Assembly: GCF_012911925.1 (NCBI RefSeq)
Contig: NZ_JAAXKY010000022.1
Coordinates: 1 to 64,000, forward strand
DNA: 64,000 nucleotides
Origin: Pseudonocardia xinjiangensis
Lineage (GTDB): Bacteria > Actinomycetota > Actinomycetes > Mycobacteriales > Pseudonocardiaceae
Direction: 5' to 3'
A program made the position numbers and the translations under genes. Under the pieces are notes generated by a model, which was not told the DNA's origin, ran no database searches, and saw nothing but the letters and a program-made list of their open reading frames with translations. Below are positions 1 to 9,029 of the stretch, piece by piece (the stretch's first letter is position 1; the number at the start of each line of letters is the position of its first letter).

Positions 1-152
1 CCTTCGACAAGACCGCCTACAAACGGCGCAACGTCGTCGAGCGCTGCTTCAACCGGCTCAAGCAGTACCGGGCCATCGCCACCCGTTACGACAAGACCGC
101 CCTGTCCTACCAAGCCATGATCGACCTCGCCACCCTACGAATGTGGCTTTGA
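1..152 (+). mobile_element. IS5-type transposase, C-terminal end (cut by window edge)
   Basis: An open frame enters from the left edge and stops with TGA at 150-152. It carries the C-terminal transposase signature RRNVVERCFNRLKQYRAIA followed by RYDKTALSYQA, typical of IS5/IS4-type DDE transposases, where the glutamate of the triad sits in the VERCF segment. Only about 49 codons are visible. The element's right end appears to lie just after the stop, abutting a truncated acyl-CoA synthetase. Confidence 0.8.
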
Positions 153-1276
153 GGACAGCTCCTAGTAGCGATCCTGTCGATGACGTCCGGAGCGGTGGTG
201 ACGCGTTGGCCGGCATCTACTACACCGGCGGCACGACCGGGAAGCCGAAGGGAGTGATGCTCAGCCACGACAACCTGATCATTTCCGCCCTCGGATCGGT
301 GGCCTCCGGCAACTGGGTCCGGCCCGGAGCCACCTACCTGCACGCCGCGCCGATGTTCCACGCCGCCGACATGTCGGGATGGGTGAGCGCGAACCTCCTG
401 GGCGGCACCCATGTGTTCCTGCCCCGCTTCGATCCAGCGGCAATGGCCCGGGCGATCGAGCAGCACCGCGTCACCGACGTGGTGCTGGTGCCCACGATGA
501 TCCAGATGCTCGTCAACTCCCCCGAGGCCGCACGAGCGGACATGTCGAGCCTGCGCCGCATGCTGTACGGCGGCTCCCCGATCTCGCCTGCCCTGACCGA
601 ACGCACCACTGCCCTGCTTCCCGGCACGGGCCTCACCCAGGCCTACGCGATGACCGAGATGGCACCGGTCATGACGTTGCTCACCCCGCAGGAGCACCAC
701 GACCCGCTCCTGCAGAGCTCCGCCGGGCAGGCGGCACCCCATGTCGAGCTACGCGTCGTCGACGAGGAGGACAACGAGGTCCCGCGCGGCGTCTCCGGTC
801 AGATCCTCGCCCGCGGGGGCAGTCAGATGCTCGGCTACTGGAACCGCCCGCAGGAGACGGCCGACGCACTGGCCGGCGGCTGGATGCACACCGGCGACAT
901 CGGACATCTCGACGACAACGGCTATCTCTTCGTCGTCGACCGTATGAAGGACATGATCATCTCGGGCGGGGAGAACGTGTACTCGATCGAGGTGGAGAAG
1001 GTCCTCGGCACGCATCCCGCGGTGGCGATGTGCGCGGTGATCGGCCTGCCCGACCCTCAGTGGGGCGAGCGGGTGCACGCCGTCGTGGTCCTCACGAAGG
1101 GCGGCAGTGCCACCGAGGACGAACTGCGCGACCACGCGCGGGAGCGCCTTGCCGGCTACAAGGTTCCCCGCAGCGTCGAGTTCGTCGACTCCATGCCACT
1201 CTCGGGGCCGGGAAAGATTCTCAAGCGAGAACCGCGGGACCGGCGCTGGTCTAACCGGGAACGCCACGTCTCCTGA
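143..1276 (+). pseudogene. Acyl-CoA synthetase (AMP-binding), 5' end lost to the IS
   Basis: This is the C-terminal two thirds of an ANL-superfamily fatty acyl-CoA synthetase, which activates carboxylic acids as acyl-AMP and then acyl-CoA. The P-loop YYTGGTTGKPKG lies near residue 27, the AYAMTE motif near 174, the GWMHTGD hinge near 247 and the catalytic lysine in GPGKILKRE near the end. Intact relatives have about 510-540 residues, so about 150 N-terminal residues are missing. The frame opens at a GTG at 143 inside the transposase end, so any product would be a hybrid lacking part of the acyl-binding domain. Probably inactive. Confidence 0.85.
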
Positions 1277-2106
1277 TCGGTCCGCTGCTGCATCGGCCCG
1301 CGTCGCACCCCGCCAGCTCGCTGAGCGGGCACGGTCTTCTTCGGCGTGGTTGGGCGGAAATGCCTGATCTGCGCGGAGAACTGACCTACGCGGCGTTCCG
1401 ACCCGACGAGCACTATGGCGAGTCGCAGCGGCGGCGCCGATCCGCGCGGTCGGCGAGGGCGGCGTCGGCCAACAGGGCCGGAGTCAGTCCGAGCGCGTAG
1501 GTCGCGACGGCCAGGGGGCGAACGCATCGGGCAGATGTGAGGCGCTGCGGTAGACGGGCAGGAGCGAGGAGCACTGGTTCGCCCCACATCCAACAGCGAG
1601 CATCGCGACCGCGACACGCATCCATGGCGCCGGCCGTCCCGGACCTGATCCCAGTGCGGGCCAGCTTAACGCTGCGGTTCCCCCAAAACTAGGGCTCTTG
1701 AGTCCAGCCTCCGAGTAGCGCTGGCTCCACATTGGGAGCCAGTTACGCAAGACCGTCAACCCATGCTGCCTCGTCAGCGACAAGTAAGCCGGACGAACCG
1801 GATGACGGAGACAAACTTGTCTCGCGAGTACGGACTTCAACCCCGCGGTTACCTGGACTAAGGAGTCCGGCCTGGTTAGCGTGGCGTGGACTGCGGCGTA
1901 ACGCCGGACCGCAGGCCGGTGGGACTGGGCCGACGCACGCCAATGGGGATGGGCGTAGGCGAGCCACCAGCGACATCGCAGTGGGCCTGGTACCGGTGCG
2001 CCCTATCGGCGTCGGAAGCCCGCTAGGACTCCGTGGCCAGTTCACTGCAGTGCCGCGCCTGGCGGGTAACCGGAGCAGGATCCGCCTCCATAGGAAGGAA
2101 GGGCAT
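1277..2106. other. Gene-poor stretch, no recognisable feature
   Basis: About 830 bases with no frame showing a known family or a good start. Short frames on both strands are arginine-rich and look like high-GC noise. It lies between two broken genes and is probably decayed DNA. Confidence 0.4.
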
Positions 2107-2285
2107 ATGACCGAGGAAATCCTGAACCTGAGTGCGAGCGCTGTCGGGCACTCGAGCTGGACTCGGGTGTGACGCGGAGCGACGCGCATCGCTTCTACGC
2201 CCGCGCCGGCCTGTCCATCAGCGCTTTTCACTTTGCCGAGCCGCTCGGTGCCGGCCACGGACTTTCGGGAAACGAGAGGAGCTAG
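2107..2285 (+). pseudogene. GNAT acetyltransferase remnant
   Basis: A good ribosome-binding site (AAGGAAGG) precedes ATG 2107, but that frame (MTEEILNLSASAVG) stops after 21 codons. A neighbouring frame from about 2148 gives ALELDSGVTRSDAHRFYAR, the classic C-terminal GNAT motif where acetyl-CoA and the last helix pack, and stops at 2283-2285. The two pieces read as a gene with most of its middle deleted and a frameshift at the junction. It sits 3 bases before the next gene. Confidence 0.6.
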
Positions 2286-2288
2286 AGC

Positions 2289-2759
2289 ATGATCGACGCC
2301 GATATGCGGCTGATCGTGGCGGCCGCCAAACTCACCTTCGTCGCCACGGTGCGCCCTGACGGCTCGCCCAACCTTTCGCCGAAGGGATCGGTGCGGGTGT
2401 ACGACGACGAACACCTGGCATTCATGAACATCGCCTCCCCGGGGACGATAGCCAACCTCACCGCGGAGCCGCGCATCGAAATGAACTCGGTGGACGTCCT
2501 CCGGCGCAGAGGCTATCGGTTCACCGGAACCGCGGCGATCCATCCTCCCGGGACGGCGGTTTACCAGTGGTTGCACGCCTGGCTGCTCGATCTGAACGGA
2601 CCGGGTTATCCCGCCCACGAGGCTGTCTTGGTCCACGTCGATCAGGCCCAACCGATCAATTCACCCGCTTACGCCTTCGGCGGCGCGGAGGAGTCCGCGC
2701 TCATCGCCGAATGGTCCGCCAAGTACCAGGTCGTTGATAGTGGAGAGGAGAATGTGTGA
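2289..2759 (+). CDS. Pyridoxamine 5'-phosphate oxidase-fold flavoprotein
   Basis: A 156-residue protein of the split beta-barrel FMN-binding family. The N-terminal strand LTFVATVRPDGSPNLSPKG is the hallmark of PPOX-family proteins, followed by the barrel and a C-terminal segment. These small proteins bind FMN or F420 and reduce or oxidise small substrates; true PNP oxidase residues cannot be confirmed here. GAGAGGAGC precedes ATG 2289. Its stop overlaps the ATG of the downstream MDR gene (TGATG at 2757-2761), so the two are almost certainly co-translated as a redox pair. Confidence 0.8.
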   Translation: MIDADMRLIVAAAKLTFVATVRPDGSPNLSPKGSVRVYDDEHLAFMNIASPGTIANLTAEPRIEMNSVDVLRRRGYRFTGTAAIHPPGTAVYQWLHAWLLDLNGPGYPAHEAVLVHVDQAQPINSPAYAFGGAEESALIAEWSAKYQVVDSGEENV

Positions 2760-3685
2760 TGCGCGCTGCTGGAGTGCGTGAGTTCGGTGGTCGGGTCGAG
2801 TTGCTCGACCTTCCCGACCCCCGTGATCCCGGTCCGGACGAGGTCGTGATCGAGGTTGCTGCGTCCGGCGTTGGCAACTGGGACGACATCGTGCGCACCG
2901 GCGCGTGGAACGTCGGGCTGACACCGCCGATGGCGCTCGGCGTGGAGGTCGCCGGCGGGGTGATCGCGGTCGGCTCGCGGGTCACGGGTATTCGGCAGGG
3001 CGATGAGGTTCTCGGTCACCCGCTGCAGCTGCGTGAACAGGGTTGCTGGGCGGAGCGCGTCGTCGTGGATGCCGCTCTGGTCGTGCGGAAGCCTCTGGGC
3101 GTGTCGTGGGAGGTCGCGGCGGCGTTCCCGGTGCCGGCCCTGACCGCGGAACAGGCCCTCGCCGACTCACTCAAGCTCACCGAAGGCGAGACGCTGCTCG
3201 TGCACGGCGCCGGCGGCACGACCGGTGGGCTGATCGTGCAGCTCGCCGCCCTGCGTGGGGCACGCGTCATCGCCACTGCCGGACCTTCCAGCGCCGATCG
3301 GACAGCACAGGGCGGAGCGGCCGAGGTGGTCGACTACCACGACAGCGGGTGGCCCGAGCGCGTCCGCGAGCTCACCGGTGGCGTGGGCGTCGACGCCGCC
3401 GTCAACACCGTCCGTGATGGGAGCACGGACACCGTCCTGGCGGTGCGGGACGGCGGTCGGATGGCGACCATCACCGGCGATCCGCCGACGGACGATCGCG
3501 GCATCAGCGTCGCCGACGTCTATGTGCGCCCGGACCCCGCTCAGCTCGCGGAGCTCTGTGCGCTGCTGGGGGCTGCTCGGCTGAGCCTGCCGGTCGGCGC
3601 CGCGCTGCCGCTGTTTGAGGCGGCGAGGGCGCTGGAGCGAGCCATCGCGGGGACCAGCGGCGGTCCGGTAGTGCTGCTCGTCTAG
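2759..3685 (+). CDS. MDR-family NADP-dependent oxidoreductase (quinone reductase-like)
   Basis: A 308-residue medium-chain dehydrogenase/reductase of the zinc-independent quinone oxidoreductase branch, which moves hydride from NADPH to quinones or enones. The GroES-like domain occupies about residues 1-125 and the Rossmann fold begins near HGAGGTTGGLIVQLA (about 148-162). No catalytic zinc cysteine/histidine set is visible. GTG 2756 is an alternative start in frame; I prefer ATG 2759 because it overlaps the upstream stop. It is only distantly similar to the MDR copies at 4015 and 33530, so it is not part of that recent duplication. Confidence 0.8.
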   Translation: MRAAGVREFGGRVELLDLPDPRDPGPDEVVIEVAASGVGNWDDIVRTGAWNVGLTPPMALGVEVAGGVIAVGSRVTGIRQGDEVLGHPLQLREQGCWAERVVVDAALVVRKPLGVSWEVAAAFPVPALTAEQALADSLKLTEGETLLVHGAGGTTGGLIVQLAALRGARVIATAGPSSADRTAQGGAAEVVDYHDSGWPERVRELTGGVGVDAAVNTVRDGSTDTVLAVRDGGRMATITGDPPTDDRGISVADVYVRPDPAQLAELCALLGAARLSLPVGAALPLFEAARALERAIAGTSGGPVVLLV

Positions 3686-4014
3686 CCGCGCGTACCGAGC
3701 AAGGACCCGGCCTATGACGGCAACGACGCGTCGGGCGAGGATCACCTACGACGCAAATGCGTTGGACTCCGGTCCCTACCCGGGACTGGCGTGGGAACGT
3801 GATCAGGTTCGGGCTGGTGATTTGCATGCCATCTGTATGACATCGATCGGGAAGCCTCCGCCGGCAATCAGTGGTTTGGCACAGCAGCGCGCCTGATGGT
3901 CGTGGCGGTCCATTCTCGTCTGGCCGAGTTTTTCTGCGCTAAATAGTCATGGACAATATCGCCACGGCATGACACAGAGTGTGGCGGCGAGGACTGGATA
4001 CAGGGAGGTGCCTG
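3686..4014. other. Intergenic stretch before MDR copy 1
   Basis: About 330 bases. A 60-codon frame at 3714-3896 has an AAGGA site before its ATG but matches no family I know. The last 50 bases match the sequence before the second MDR copy at 33482, marking the left edge of a duplicated block. No copy of the regulon promoter is present here, unlike at the second copy. Confidence 0.45.
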
Positions 4015-5042
4015 ATGAAGGCGATTGTGGTGACGGATGAGGCCGCGGGAACGGCCGGGATGACGCTGGTGGAGCGGCCCGAGCCGAAACCGGCGATAAA
4101 CGACGTCGTTGTTCAGGTTCATGCGTCAGGATTCACCTCGGGTGAGCTGACGTGGCCCTCGACCTGGACCGATCGCGTCGACCGTGACCGAACACCGTCG
4201 ATTCCCGGGCAGGAGCTGGCCGGAGTGGTCACTGCCCTCGGCTATGGCACGACGGGGCTGTCAGTGGGACAGCGGGTGTTCGGCCTCACGGACTCGTATC
4301 GCGGCGGAGGGCTGGCGGAGTATGTGGCGATCGAGGCACGCAACCTCGCACCGCTGCCGGCCGACGTCGACTTCACGGTGGGCGCGAGCCTGCCGATGCC
4401 GGGCCTGACCGCGTGGCAGGGACTGTTCGAGCATGGCCGCCTTGAGGCGGGGCAGAGCGTGCTCGTGCACGGCGCGGCCGGCTCAGTCGGGTCGATGGTG
4501 ACTCAGCTCGCACGTGAGTTCGGCGCGTACGTCATCGGCACCGGACGCGCCGTCGACCGTCAGATGACGCTCGATTTCGGCGCGATCGAGTTCGTCGACC
4601 TTGAGAACGACACTTTGGAAGACGTCGGCGGCGTCGACCTGGTATTCGACGTCATCGGCGGCGATATCCAAAGGCGGTCCGTAAGCGTGATCCGGGCCGG
4701 AGGAACACTGGTGACCATCGCCGGCCCGCCCGAGGCGCGGCCCGCGGACGGCCTGGCGGTCGACTTCGTCGTCGAGGCCGATCGTGCCCAGTTGGGTGAG
4801 ATCGTCCGGCGGGGGCGTGACGGACGGCTGCGGACAAACATCGGCAACATCGCAACCCTCAACGATGCCGTCGCGGCCTTCAATCCGACCGAGCGGATCA
4901 GCGGGCAGACGATCATCCAAGTTCGTCCGTGAGGACTTGGGGACAGCGACCGGTCCTGCCCTCCTCGTGGAGCAGCGTCAGCCGCGTGGCCCGGGCGGTG
5001 AGGGGCCGATTGGTCCGCCGCGGATTTGGGATCCAAGCTGAA
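3963..5042 (+). repeat. Duplicated block with MDR gene (partner 33482-34556)
   Basis: The two blocks share the segment around the ribosome-binding site, the whole MDR gene and about 110 bases after it, ending at AAGCTGAACGG in both. The upstream flanks differ: the partner block is preceded by the regulon promoter and a leader frame, this one is not. Both are in the same orientation 29.5 kb apart. Confidence 0.8.
4015..4932 (+). CDS. MDR-family NADP-dependent oxidoreductase, copy 1
   Basis: A 305-residue zinc-independent MDR protein of the quinone/enone reductase type. The N-terminal GroES-like domain includes PSIPGQELAGVV near residue 62 and GQRVFGLTD near 83; the cofactor-binding Rossmann loop VHGAAGSVGSMVTQLA lies near 150-165. 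GGGAGG precedes ATG 4015. It is a close paralogue of the gene at 33530; the similarity extends from about 50 bases upstream to about 110 bases downstream of the gene, ending near 5042. Remnants of the same family lie at 35665 and 55264. The likely role is detoxifying quinones or reactive carbonyls. Confidence 0.85.
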   Translation: MKAIVVTDEAAGTAGMTLVERPEPKPAINDVVVQVHASGFTSGELTWPSTWTDRVDRDRTPSIPGQELAGVVTALGYGTTGLSVGQRVFGLTDSYRGGGLAEYVAIEARNLAPLPADVDFTVGASLPMPGLTAWQGLFEHGRLEAGQSVLVHGAAGSVGSMVTQLAREFGAYVIGTGRAVDRQMTLDFGAIEFVDLENDTLEDVGGVDLVFDVIGGDIQRRSVSVIRAGGTLVTIAGPPEARPADGLAVDFVVEADRAQLGEIVRRGRDGRLRTNIGNIATLNDAVAAFNPTERISGQTIIQVRP

Positions 5043-5402
5043 CGGCTGACCATCCGCCTCATCCCGTCAGTGAGCCTTCTCCAACCTGTGTGCGGATGCG
5101 AGTGGTTGATGCGAGGGTCCATGCCCGGCCGTCGGTTTCGAGCGCGTGCCGGGTGTCGCCGGGCAGACGAAGAGGGTCAGTCGACCACGCTGCCCGGCTG
5201 ATCTCGATCACCACCTGGCAACCTGATCAACGCGCATGATCTCCCACAGCCACCCGTGAGCGTCGACACCTGAGCGCGCGTGCACGCCGCGGTTACCGCC
5301 GATCTCGCACCTGATGACGCGAGACCAGGACGATTGCCTGCGCTCTCTCGGAGTCGCGACGCGGATCAAGTCCTGCGTGTTGGACTAAACGGTCAGAGTC
5401 AA
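5043..5402. other. Intergenic stretch with one imperfect operator-like dyad
   Basis: No coding sequence was recognised. At 5381-5396 TGGACT-AAAC-GGTCAG has the layout of the window's recurrent dyad with mismatches in the right arm. It may be a decayed operator. Confidence 0.35.
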
Positions 5403-5883
5403 CGTGTGCCTGGCTCCCGTCCATGTGCGACCATACCGATCGCCTCGCGCGTGGGCCGATAACAGGCGGGATAGGGGTCCGGGCAGGACAAGCAGGACGG
5501 GGCCACGCGCTGCGGGCGCCCTCTCAGCGTCTCGACAGCGGGTCGGCTACCTACGCGGACTCCGGCGAACCTCGGCGCAAACCGCATCTCTCGGCTGCTT
5601 CGTTGGTGCTAAGTGGTCCGTATTCCAGCGCACTCCGGTGTGGATGGGCGAGCGCGGACAGTGGGGCGGACGCTCGATCGGAGCACCGCCACCCGCTTGA
5701 GGGCATGTCCGGTTGCTTGCTGTTCGCTGGGAGGCCCGGGCACTGTTTCCCTGGTTTATGCAGGTCCGCTGGTTGACTGCATGGCCATCGGGATGCATCG
5801 CGCGTTGCGTGGAGGACGAAGGGGCGATGTGGTGCGCGCCACTTGCTGCCCCTCCTGCGGGCTGGCTGCTCGATGTCGTAGCC

Positions 5884-5899
5884 TGGAACAGATAGTCCA
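5884..5899 (+). promoter_or_regulatory. Operator-like dyad, TGGAAC variant
   Basis: TGGAAC-AGAT-AGTCCA keeps the 6-4-6 layout of the regulon operator with one altered arm. Equivalent sites lie at 13263, 41609 and 46932. It lies about 190 bases before the aldo/keto reductase. Confidence 0.55.
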
Positions 5900-6009
5900 G
5901 TTCCGGTGCTGGCTGTTCTACAAGGGCCTCATCTCGCCTGGGTAGATCGACGGAGTGCTGAGTCGTGATCGCCGCATCGCAGTTCAACCAACACGAACAG
6001 GAGACCGCG

Positions 6010-6069
6010 ATGTCCGAGTCCTATTCACTCGCGCCTGAGCCCGAAGGCGTCGATTTCATGCCTGCGTGA
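6010..6069 (+). CDS. 19-residue leader frame: severed start of an NTF2-like gene
   Basis: ATG 6010 follows AACAGGAGACCGCG, the same ribosome-binding site and first codons (MSESYSL) as the full NTF2-like genes at 41494 and 46826. After about 13 codons the similarity ends and the frame stops at 6067-6069. The next ATG, of the aldo/keto reductase, is 4 bases later and has no ribosome-binding site of its own. The remnant probably now acts as a translated leader that delivers ribosomes to the reductase. Confidence 0.65.
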   Translation: MSESYSLAPEPEGVDFMPA

Positions 6070-6073
6070 AGCC

Positions 6074-6982
6074 ATGACATCGAATCTGACCCTGAACAAC
6101 GGCGTCGAGATGCCCGCTCTCGGCTTCGGCGTCTTCCAGACGCCTCCTCAGGAGACCATCGACGCCGTCAAGGCCGCTCTCGGCACGGGCTACCGACACA
6201 TCGACACGGCAGCCGCGTACGGGAACGAGCAGGAGGTCGGCGAGGCCATCCGCCGCTCCGGTCTCGCCCGGTCGGACGTCTTCGTCGAGACGAAGATCTG
6301 GATCGAGGACTACGGCTACGACGCGACCCTGCACGCCTTCGAGAAGAGCGCCGGCAAGCTCGGGGTCGACCAGATCGACCTGCTCATCCTCCACCAGCCC
6401 CTGCCCAGCCGTTTCGATCTGACGATCGACGCCTACCGCGCACTGGAGAAGCTGCTCGAGGAGGGCCGCGTGCGGGCAATCGGCGTCTCCAACTTCATGC
6501 CCCGCCACCTCGACAACCTGCTGAAGAACACCGGCGTCGTCCCTGCGGTCAACCAGAGCGAGGTCCACCCGTACTTCTCGGAACCCGACGTCCGGGCCGC
6601 CGACGCCGAGCACGGCATCCTGACGCAGGCCTGGTCGCCGATCGGCGGCATCACGTTCTACCGCGACGGCCAGCACGGCAGCACGCTCGACGACCCGACC
6701 ATCGGCGAGATCGCGAAGGCGCACGGCAAGACGCCCGCCCAAGTGATGCTGCGCTGGCACCTGCAGGAGGGGCGCTCCGCGATCCCCAAGTCGACGAAGC
6801 CCCACCGCATCGCCGAGAACTTCGGCGTCTTCGACTTCGCCCTCACCGACGACGAGCTTGCCGCGATCGACGCCCTCGACACGGGCGTGCGCGGTGGCCC
6901 CGATCCGGACGCGATCACCCTGGAGGGCTGGCGGAGCGTGGCCGCTGCGACCTTCGGGTCGACGACGATCGAGGCACCGTAG
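6074..6982 (+). CDS. Aldo/keto reductase
   Basis: A 302-residue (alpha/beta)8-barrel NADPH-dependent carbonyl reductase close to the AKR5/2,5-diketo-gluconate reductase type. The catalytic tetrad is visible as Asp44 and Tyr49 in RHIDTAAAYGNE, Lys74 in VETKIW and His107 in LLILHQP. IPKSTKPHRIAEN near 265 is the NADPH 2'-phosphate binding segment. The gene lacks its own Shine-Dalgarno site and follows the severed leader of an NTF2-like gene by 4 bases, so expression probably depends on that gene's promoter and on translational coupling. The likely role is reducing toxic aldehydes and ketones. Confidence 0.9.
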   Translation: MTSNLTLNNGVEMPALGFGVFQTPPQETIDAVKAALGTGYRHIDTAAAYGNEQEVGEAIRRSGLARSDVFVETKIWIEDYGYDATLHAFEKSAGKLGVDQIDLLILHQPLPSRFDLTIDAYRALEKLLEEGRVRAIGVSNFMPRHLDNLLKNTGVVPAVNQSEVHPYFSEPDVRAADAEHGILTQAWSPIGGITFYRDGQHGSTLDDPTIGEIAKAHGKTPAQVMLRWHLQEGRSAIPKSTKPHRIAENFGVFDFALTDDELAAIDALDTGVRGGPDPDAITLEGWRSVAAATFGSTTIEAP

Positions 6983-7316
6983 CGGTCGTACTTGTGGTGG
7001 TGCTCGGCGTCGATCCCGGCGCTCACAACCGGGCCCGGCTCGGCGAACGTGACGTCCCACTCGATGCCGGCGGCGCGGAGCCGGCCGCTCCCGCCGGCTT
7101 TGGCCATGCGGAACCAGCCCGTTGCCACTGCTGTGGTCGGACTGCACGTAGATCGCGTCCCCGGCGCCCACGCCCCAAATGGTCACGAACGGGCGCAGGG
7201 TTCCGTCCCCTCGGGTCGAGCTGACCTCCAGCTCCGTGGTGTCCCCGATTCCAGCCAGATCGACCTCGGACCAACCGCAGGATTCAGGGTTCTCGGCCGT
7301 CTCTGCCGTTCCATTC
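6983..7316 (-). pseudogene. DUF2255-family gene, frameshifted
   Basis: Reading leftward, one frame gives WSEVDLAGIGDTTELEVSS then DGTLRPFVTIWGVGAGD, and a second frame from about 7125 gives GWFRMAKAGGSGRLRAAGI, then WDVTFAEP and KYDRYGAS. Together they make most of a DUF2255 protein, a small beta-rich family often annotated as a nitroreductase-like or deazaflavin-related protein. A frameshift near 7125 separates the halves and the C-terminus is lost against the end of the aldo/keto reductase. Not functional. Confidence 0.65.
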
Positions 7317-7452
7317 TCGTCGACATCTCGGTCCGTTTCACGCGCTAGTCCGTTCTGAGCACGAATCCGTGCACGAACCTGGGTCGCCGTCAGGCTCGGC
7401 ACCCGGTCGCGGAGACACGTCAGGTACATATCCGGAAGAGGGAAAGATCGGC

Positions 7453-8295
7453 ATGCCATATCTCGAGATCGGTGACTCTGCACTCTTCTACACGGCTACG
7501 GGAACCGGAACGCCGGTTGTGCTCGTGCACGGCTGGACCGCTGATTCGATCGACTACTCGTGGCTCATTCCGTTGCTGCAGCACAACTTCCGCGTCATCG
7601 CCTACGACCTGCGCGGCTACGGGCACTCGACCCCGGCCGACGGGTATGGCATGGATCGGCAGCTCGATGATCTGACGGCCGTCATCGAGCGGGTCGCCGG
7701 CGAGCCTGCTCTGGTCGTCGGCCACTCGCTCGGTGGGGCGATCGCCTCCTCGATGGCGGTGGAGCGGCCGAAGCACGTGCTCGGTGCGGTCGTCCTGGAC
7801 GCGTCCTACGCGGCGGACGAGGCGGGTCGCGTCAGGGTCGAGAGGACGAGGGAAAAACTGGCGGGCGAGCACCCCGAGGAGGTCGTGACGTCGTGGTTCC
7901 TCAGCCAAGCCAGCTTCAGCGATCAGACGCCCGAGTGGCTGCGTACCTTGGTGCTGCGCCGGGTGGACTCGGTGTCACCCGAGATGATCCGGGCGGGCTT
8001 CGCAGCGCTCTGGGACCACGCTCCGATCGCGTTCCGGCCGGAGACGGACCACTACCTCGCCCGGCGCACCGTTCCCGTGCTGGTCATCCATAGGAACGCG
8101 GCCAGGGCGGCGTACGAGGAGACGACCTTCCGGCATCCTGCCTCTCGTGCTGTCGTCCTGCCGGGAGGTGGCCACTGGGTGCAGATCGAACGCCCGGAGG
8201 ACGTGAACGCGGCGATCCAGGATTGGTGGAAGACCGCACACGCCGGTAGCGCGAGTGTGGGTGGTGGCCCTACGGCGGATGGAGATGCGGTGTAG
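7453..8295 (+). CDS. Alpha/beta-fold hydrolase
   Basis: A 280-residue alpha/beta hydrolase with no signal peptide. The oxyanion-hole motif LVHGW lies at 24-28, the nucleophile elbow GHSLGG places Ser92, and GGGHWVQIERP near the C-terminus supplies the catalytic histidine. This arrangement fits non-haem (cofactor-free) haloperoxidase or esterase relatives; the substrate cannot be told. GGAAGAGGGAAAG precedes ATG 7453. Upstream in-frame starts lack a ribosome-binding site. Confidence 0.85.
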   Translation: MPYLEIGDSALFYTATGTGTPVVLVHGWTADSIDYSWLIPLLQHNFRVIAYDLRGYGHSTPADGYGMDRQLDDLTAVIERVAGEPALVVGHSLGGAIASSMAVERPKHVLGAVVLDASYAADEAGRVRVERTREKLAGEHPEEVVTSWFLSQASFSDQTPEWLRTLVLRRVDSVSPEMIRAGFAALWDHAPIAFRPETDHYLARRTVPVLVIHRNAARAAYEETTFRHPASRAVVLPGGGHWVQIERPEDVNAAIQDWWKTAHAGSASVGGGPTADGDAV

Positions 8296-8484
8296 CGAGC
8301 GCTGACACGCACGGAAGTGGCGACGCGGGCGGGCTTCATCGAGGGCGCGGCCGAGGTGTGGAGGGACTGAGGGGCGGCCACCACCACCTCGACGACACCC
8401 GTCTGCGCACGGCCACCAGCAAGGGGCAGTGTCACGACCCTTCGGGAACATTCGCTGGTAGATGCCCGGGCCGCTACTCGCCAC

Positions 8485-8634
8485 GTGGCAGCCGCACTCG
8501 CTGCCGGCATCCGCTCGATGCAGGAGGTGGGCGAGATCCCGGTCTCGCTGGACATCGACCAGGCGGCGGCCGCTCTGCTGGCAGGGATCCAGAGTGGGGT
8601 GACGATCATGCTGTCCACCGGGCAGTCTTGTAGA
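8485..8634 (+). pseudogene. TetR regulator C-terminal fragment
   Basis: The frame reads AALAAGIRSMQEVGEI, then AAAALLAGIQSGVTI, aligning with SYLAAGIRRMQDRGEL and ELATGIVAAYQGG of the intact TetR at 9030. Further upstream, about 8320-8370, a piece reading FIEGAAEVW may be part of a TetR N-terminus. No complete domain remains. Confidence 0.5.
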
Positions 8635-8821
8635 TCGCGAGCGAGGTTGCGTTGGCTGGGAAGTAGCGATAGGCCTGCAAGCGGCTGGTCGACGACGCGG
8701 CGCGGACTCGCTCAATGCTCATCCCCGCGACGCCGACCCGGAAGACGACCTTGGGGGCGCCCCGCACGATCCGGTCGCGCGTTACCGCATCCCGGCCTGA
8801 GTGCTCGCTCCTCGGGTTCAT
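8606..8821 (-). pseudogene. TetR regulator N-terminal fragment
   Basis: The leftward frame carries GRDAVTRDRIVRGAPKVVF and RVGVAGMSIERVRAAS followed by YRYF, matching the first helices and the helix-turn-helix of the TetR pseudogene at 41954 (AVTRELIVRAAARIVF, FHRYF). The ligand-binding domain is absent. It lies back to back with another TetR fragment on the opposite strand. Confidence 0.55.
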
Positions 8822-9016
8822 CTGGACACGCGCAGACGCTAGCTGAATCCGTACTGGCTGGTCTACTTTGGTTGTGGCATCGCCGGTCGGTGTCGAGCGA
8901 CGAGCAGCCGCTCCGGCCTGCGTGACACGCCCTCAGCTGGCAGCGCGCCCCGTACCGACTCCTCTCAAGGTTGTCCGCAATGTCGCGCTCAGACTTTCGG
9001 CATCACGTCGTCAGGC

Positions 9017-9029
9017 TAGGATCGCCTCC
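9017..9029 (+). promoter_or_regulatory. -10 element of a leaderless tetR transcript
   Basis: TAGGAT at 9017-9022 is followed by exactly 7 bases and the GTG start at 9030, so the transcript would begin at or next to the start codon. The same TAGNAT-N7-start arrangement precedes the TetR genes at 58874 (minus) and 41954. No Shine-Dalgarno site is present. Confidence 0.55.

Larger units (their letters stand above)
5403..6069 (+). repeat. Copy of the NTF2-gene upstream region (inverted relative to 46.8-47.4 kb)
   Basis: From about 5403 to 6060 this strand matches the minus strand of 47430-46820, and partly that of 41950-41470, in patches: CGTCCATGTGCGACC, CGGGTCGGCTACCTACGCG, GATGTGGTGCGCGCCACTT, CTGAGTCGTGATCGCC and the start of the NTF2-like gene. 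It retains the operator-like dyad at 5884-5899 and the first codons of the NTF2-like gene, after which the similarity stops and an aldo/keto reductase begins. Confidence 0.75.

Noticed and set aside
1380-1640. Alanine-rich leftward frame (about 70 codons) as a small membrane protein
   Set aside because: No ribosome-binding site, no family, and composition typical of high-GC noise.
6056-7483. A 475-codon frame on the minus strand across the aldo/keto reductase
   Set aside because: It is antisense to a gene with a clear catalytic tetrad and is arginine-rich; such shadows are common at this G+C. Only its distal part holds the DUF2255 remnant.
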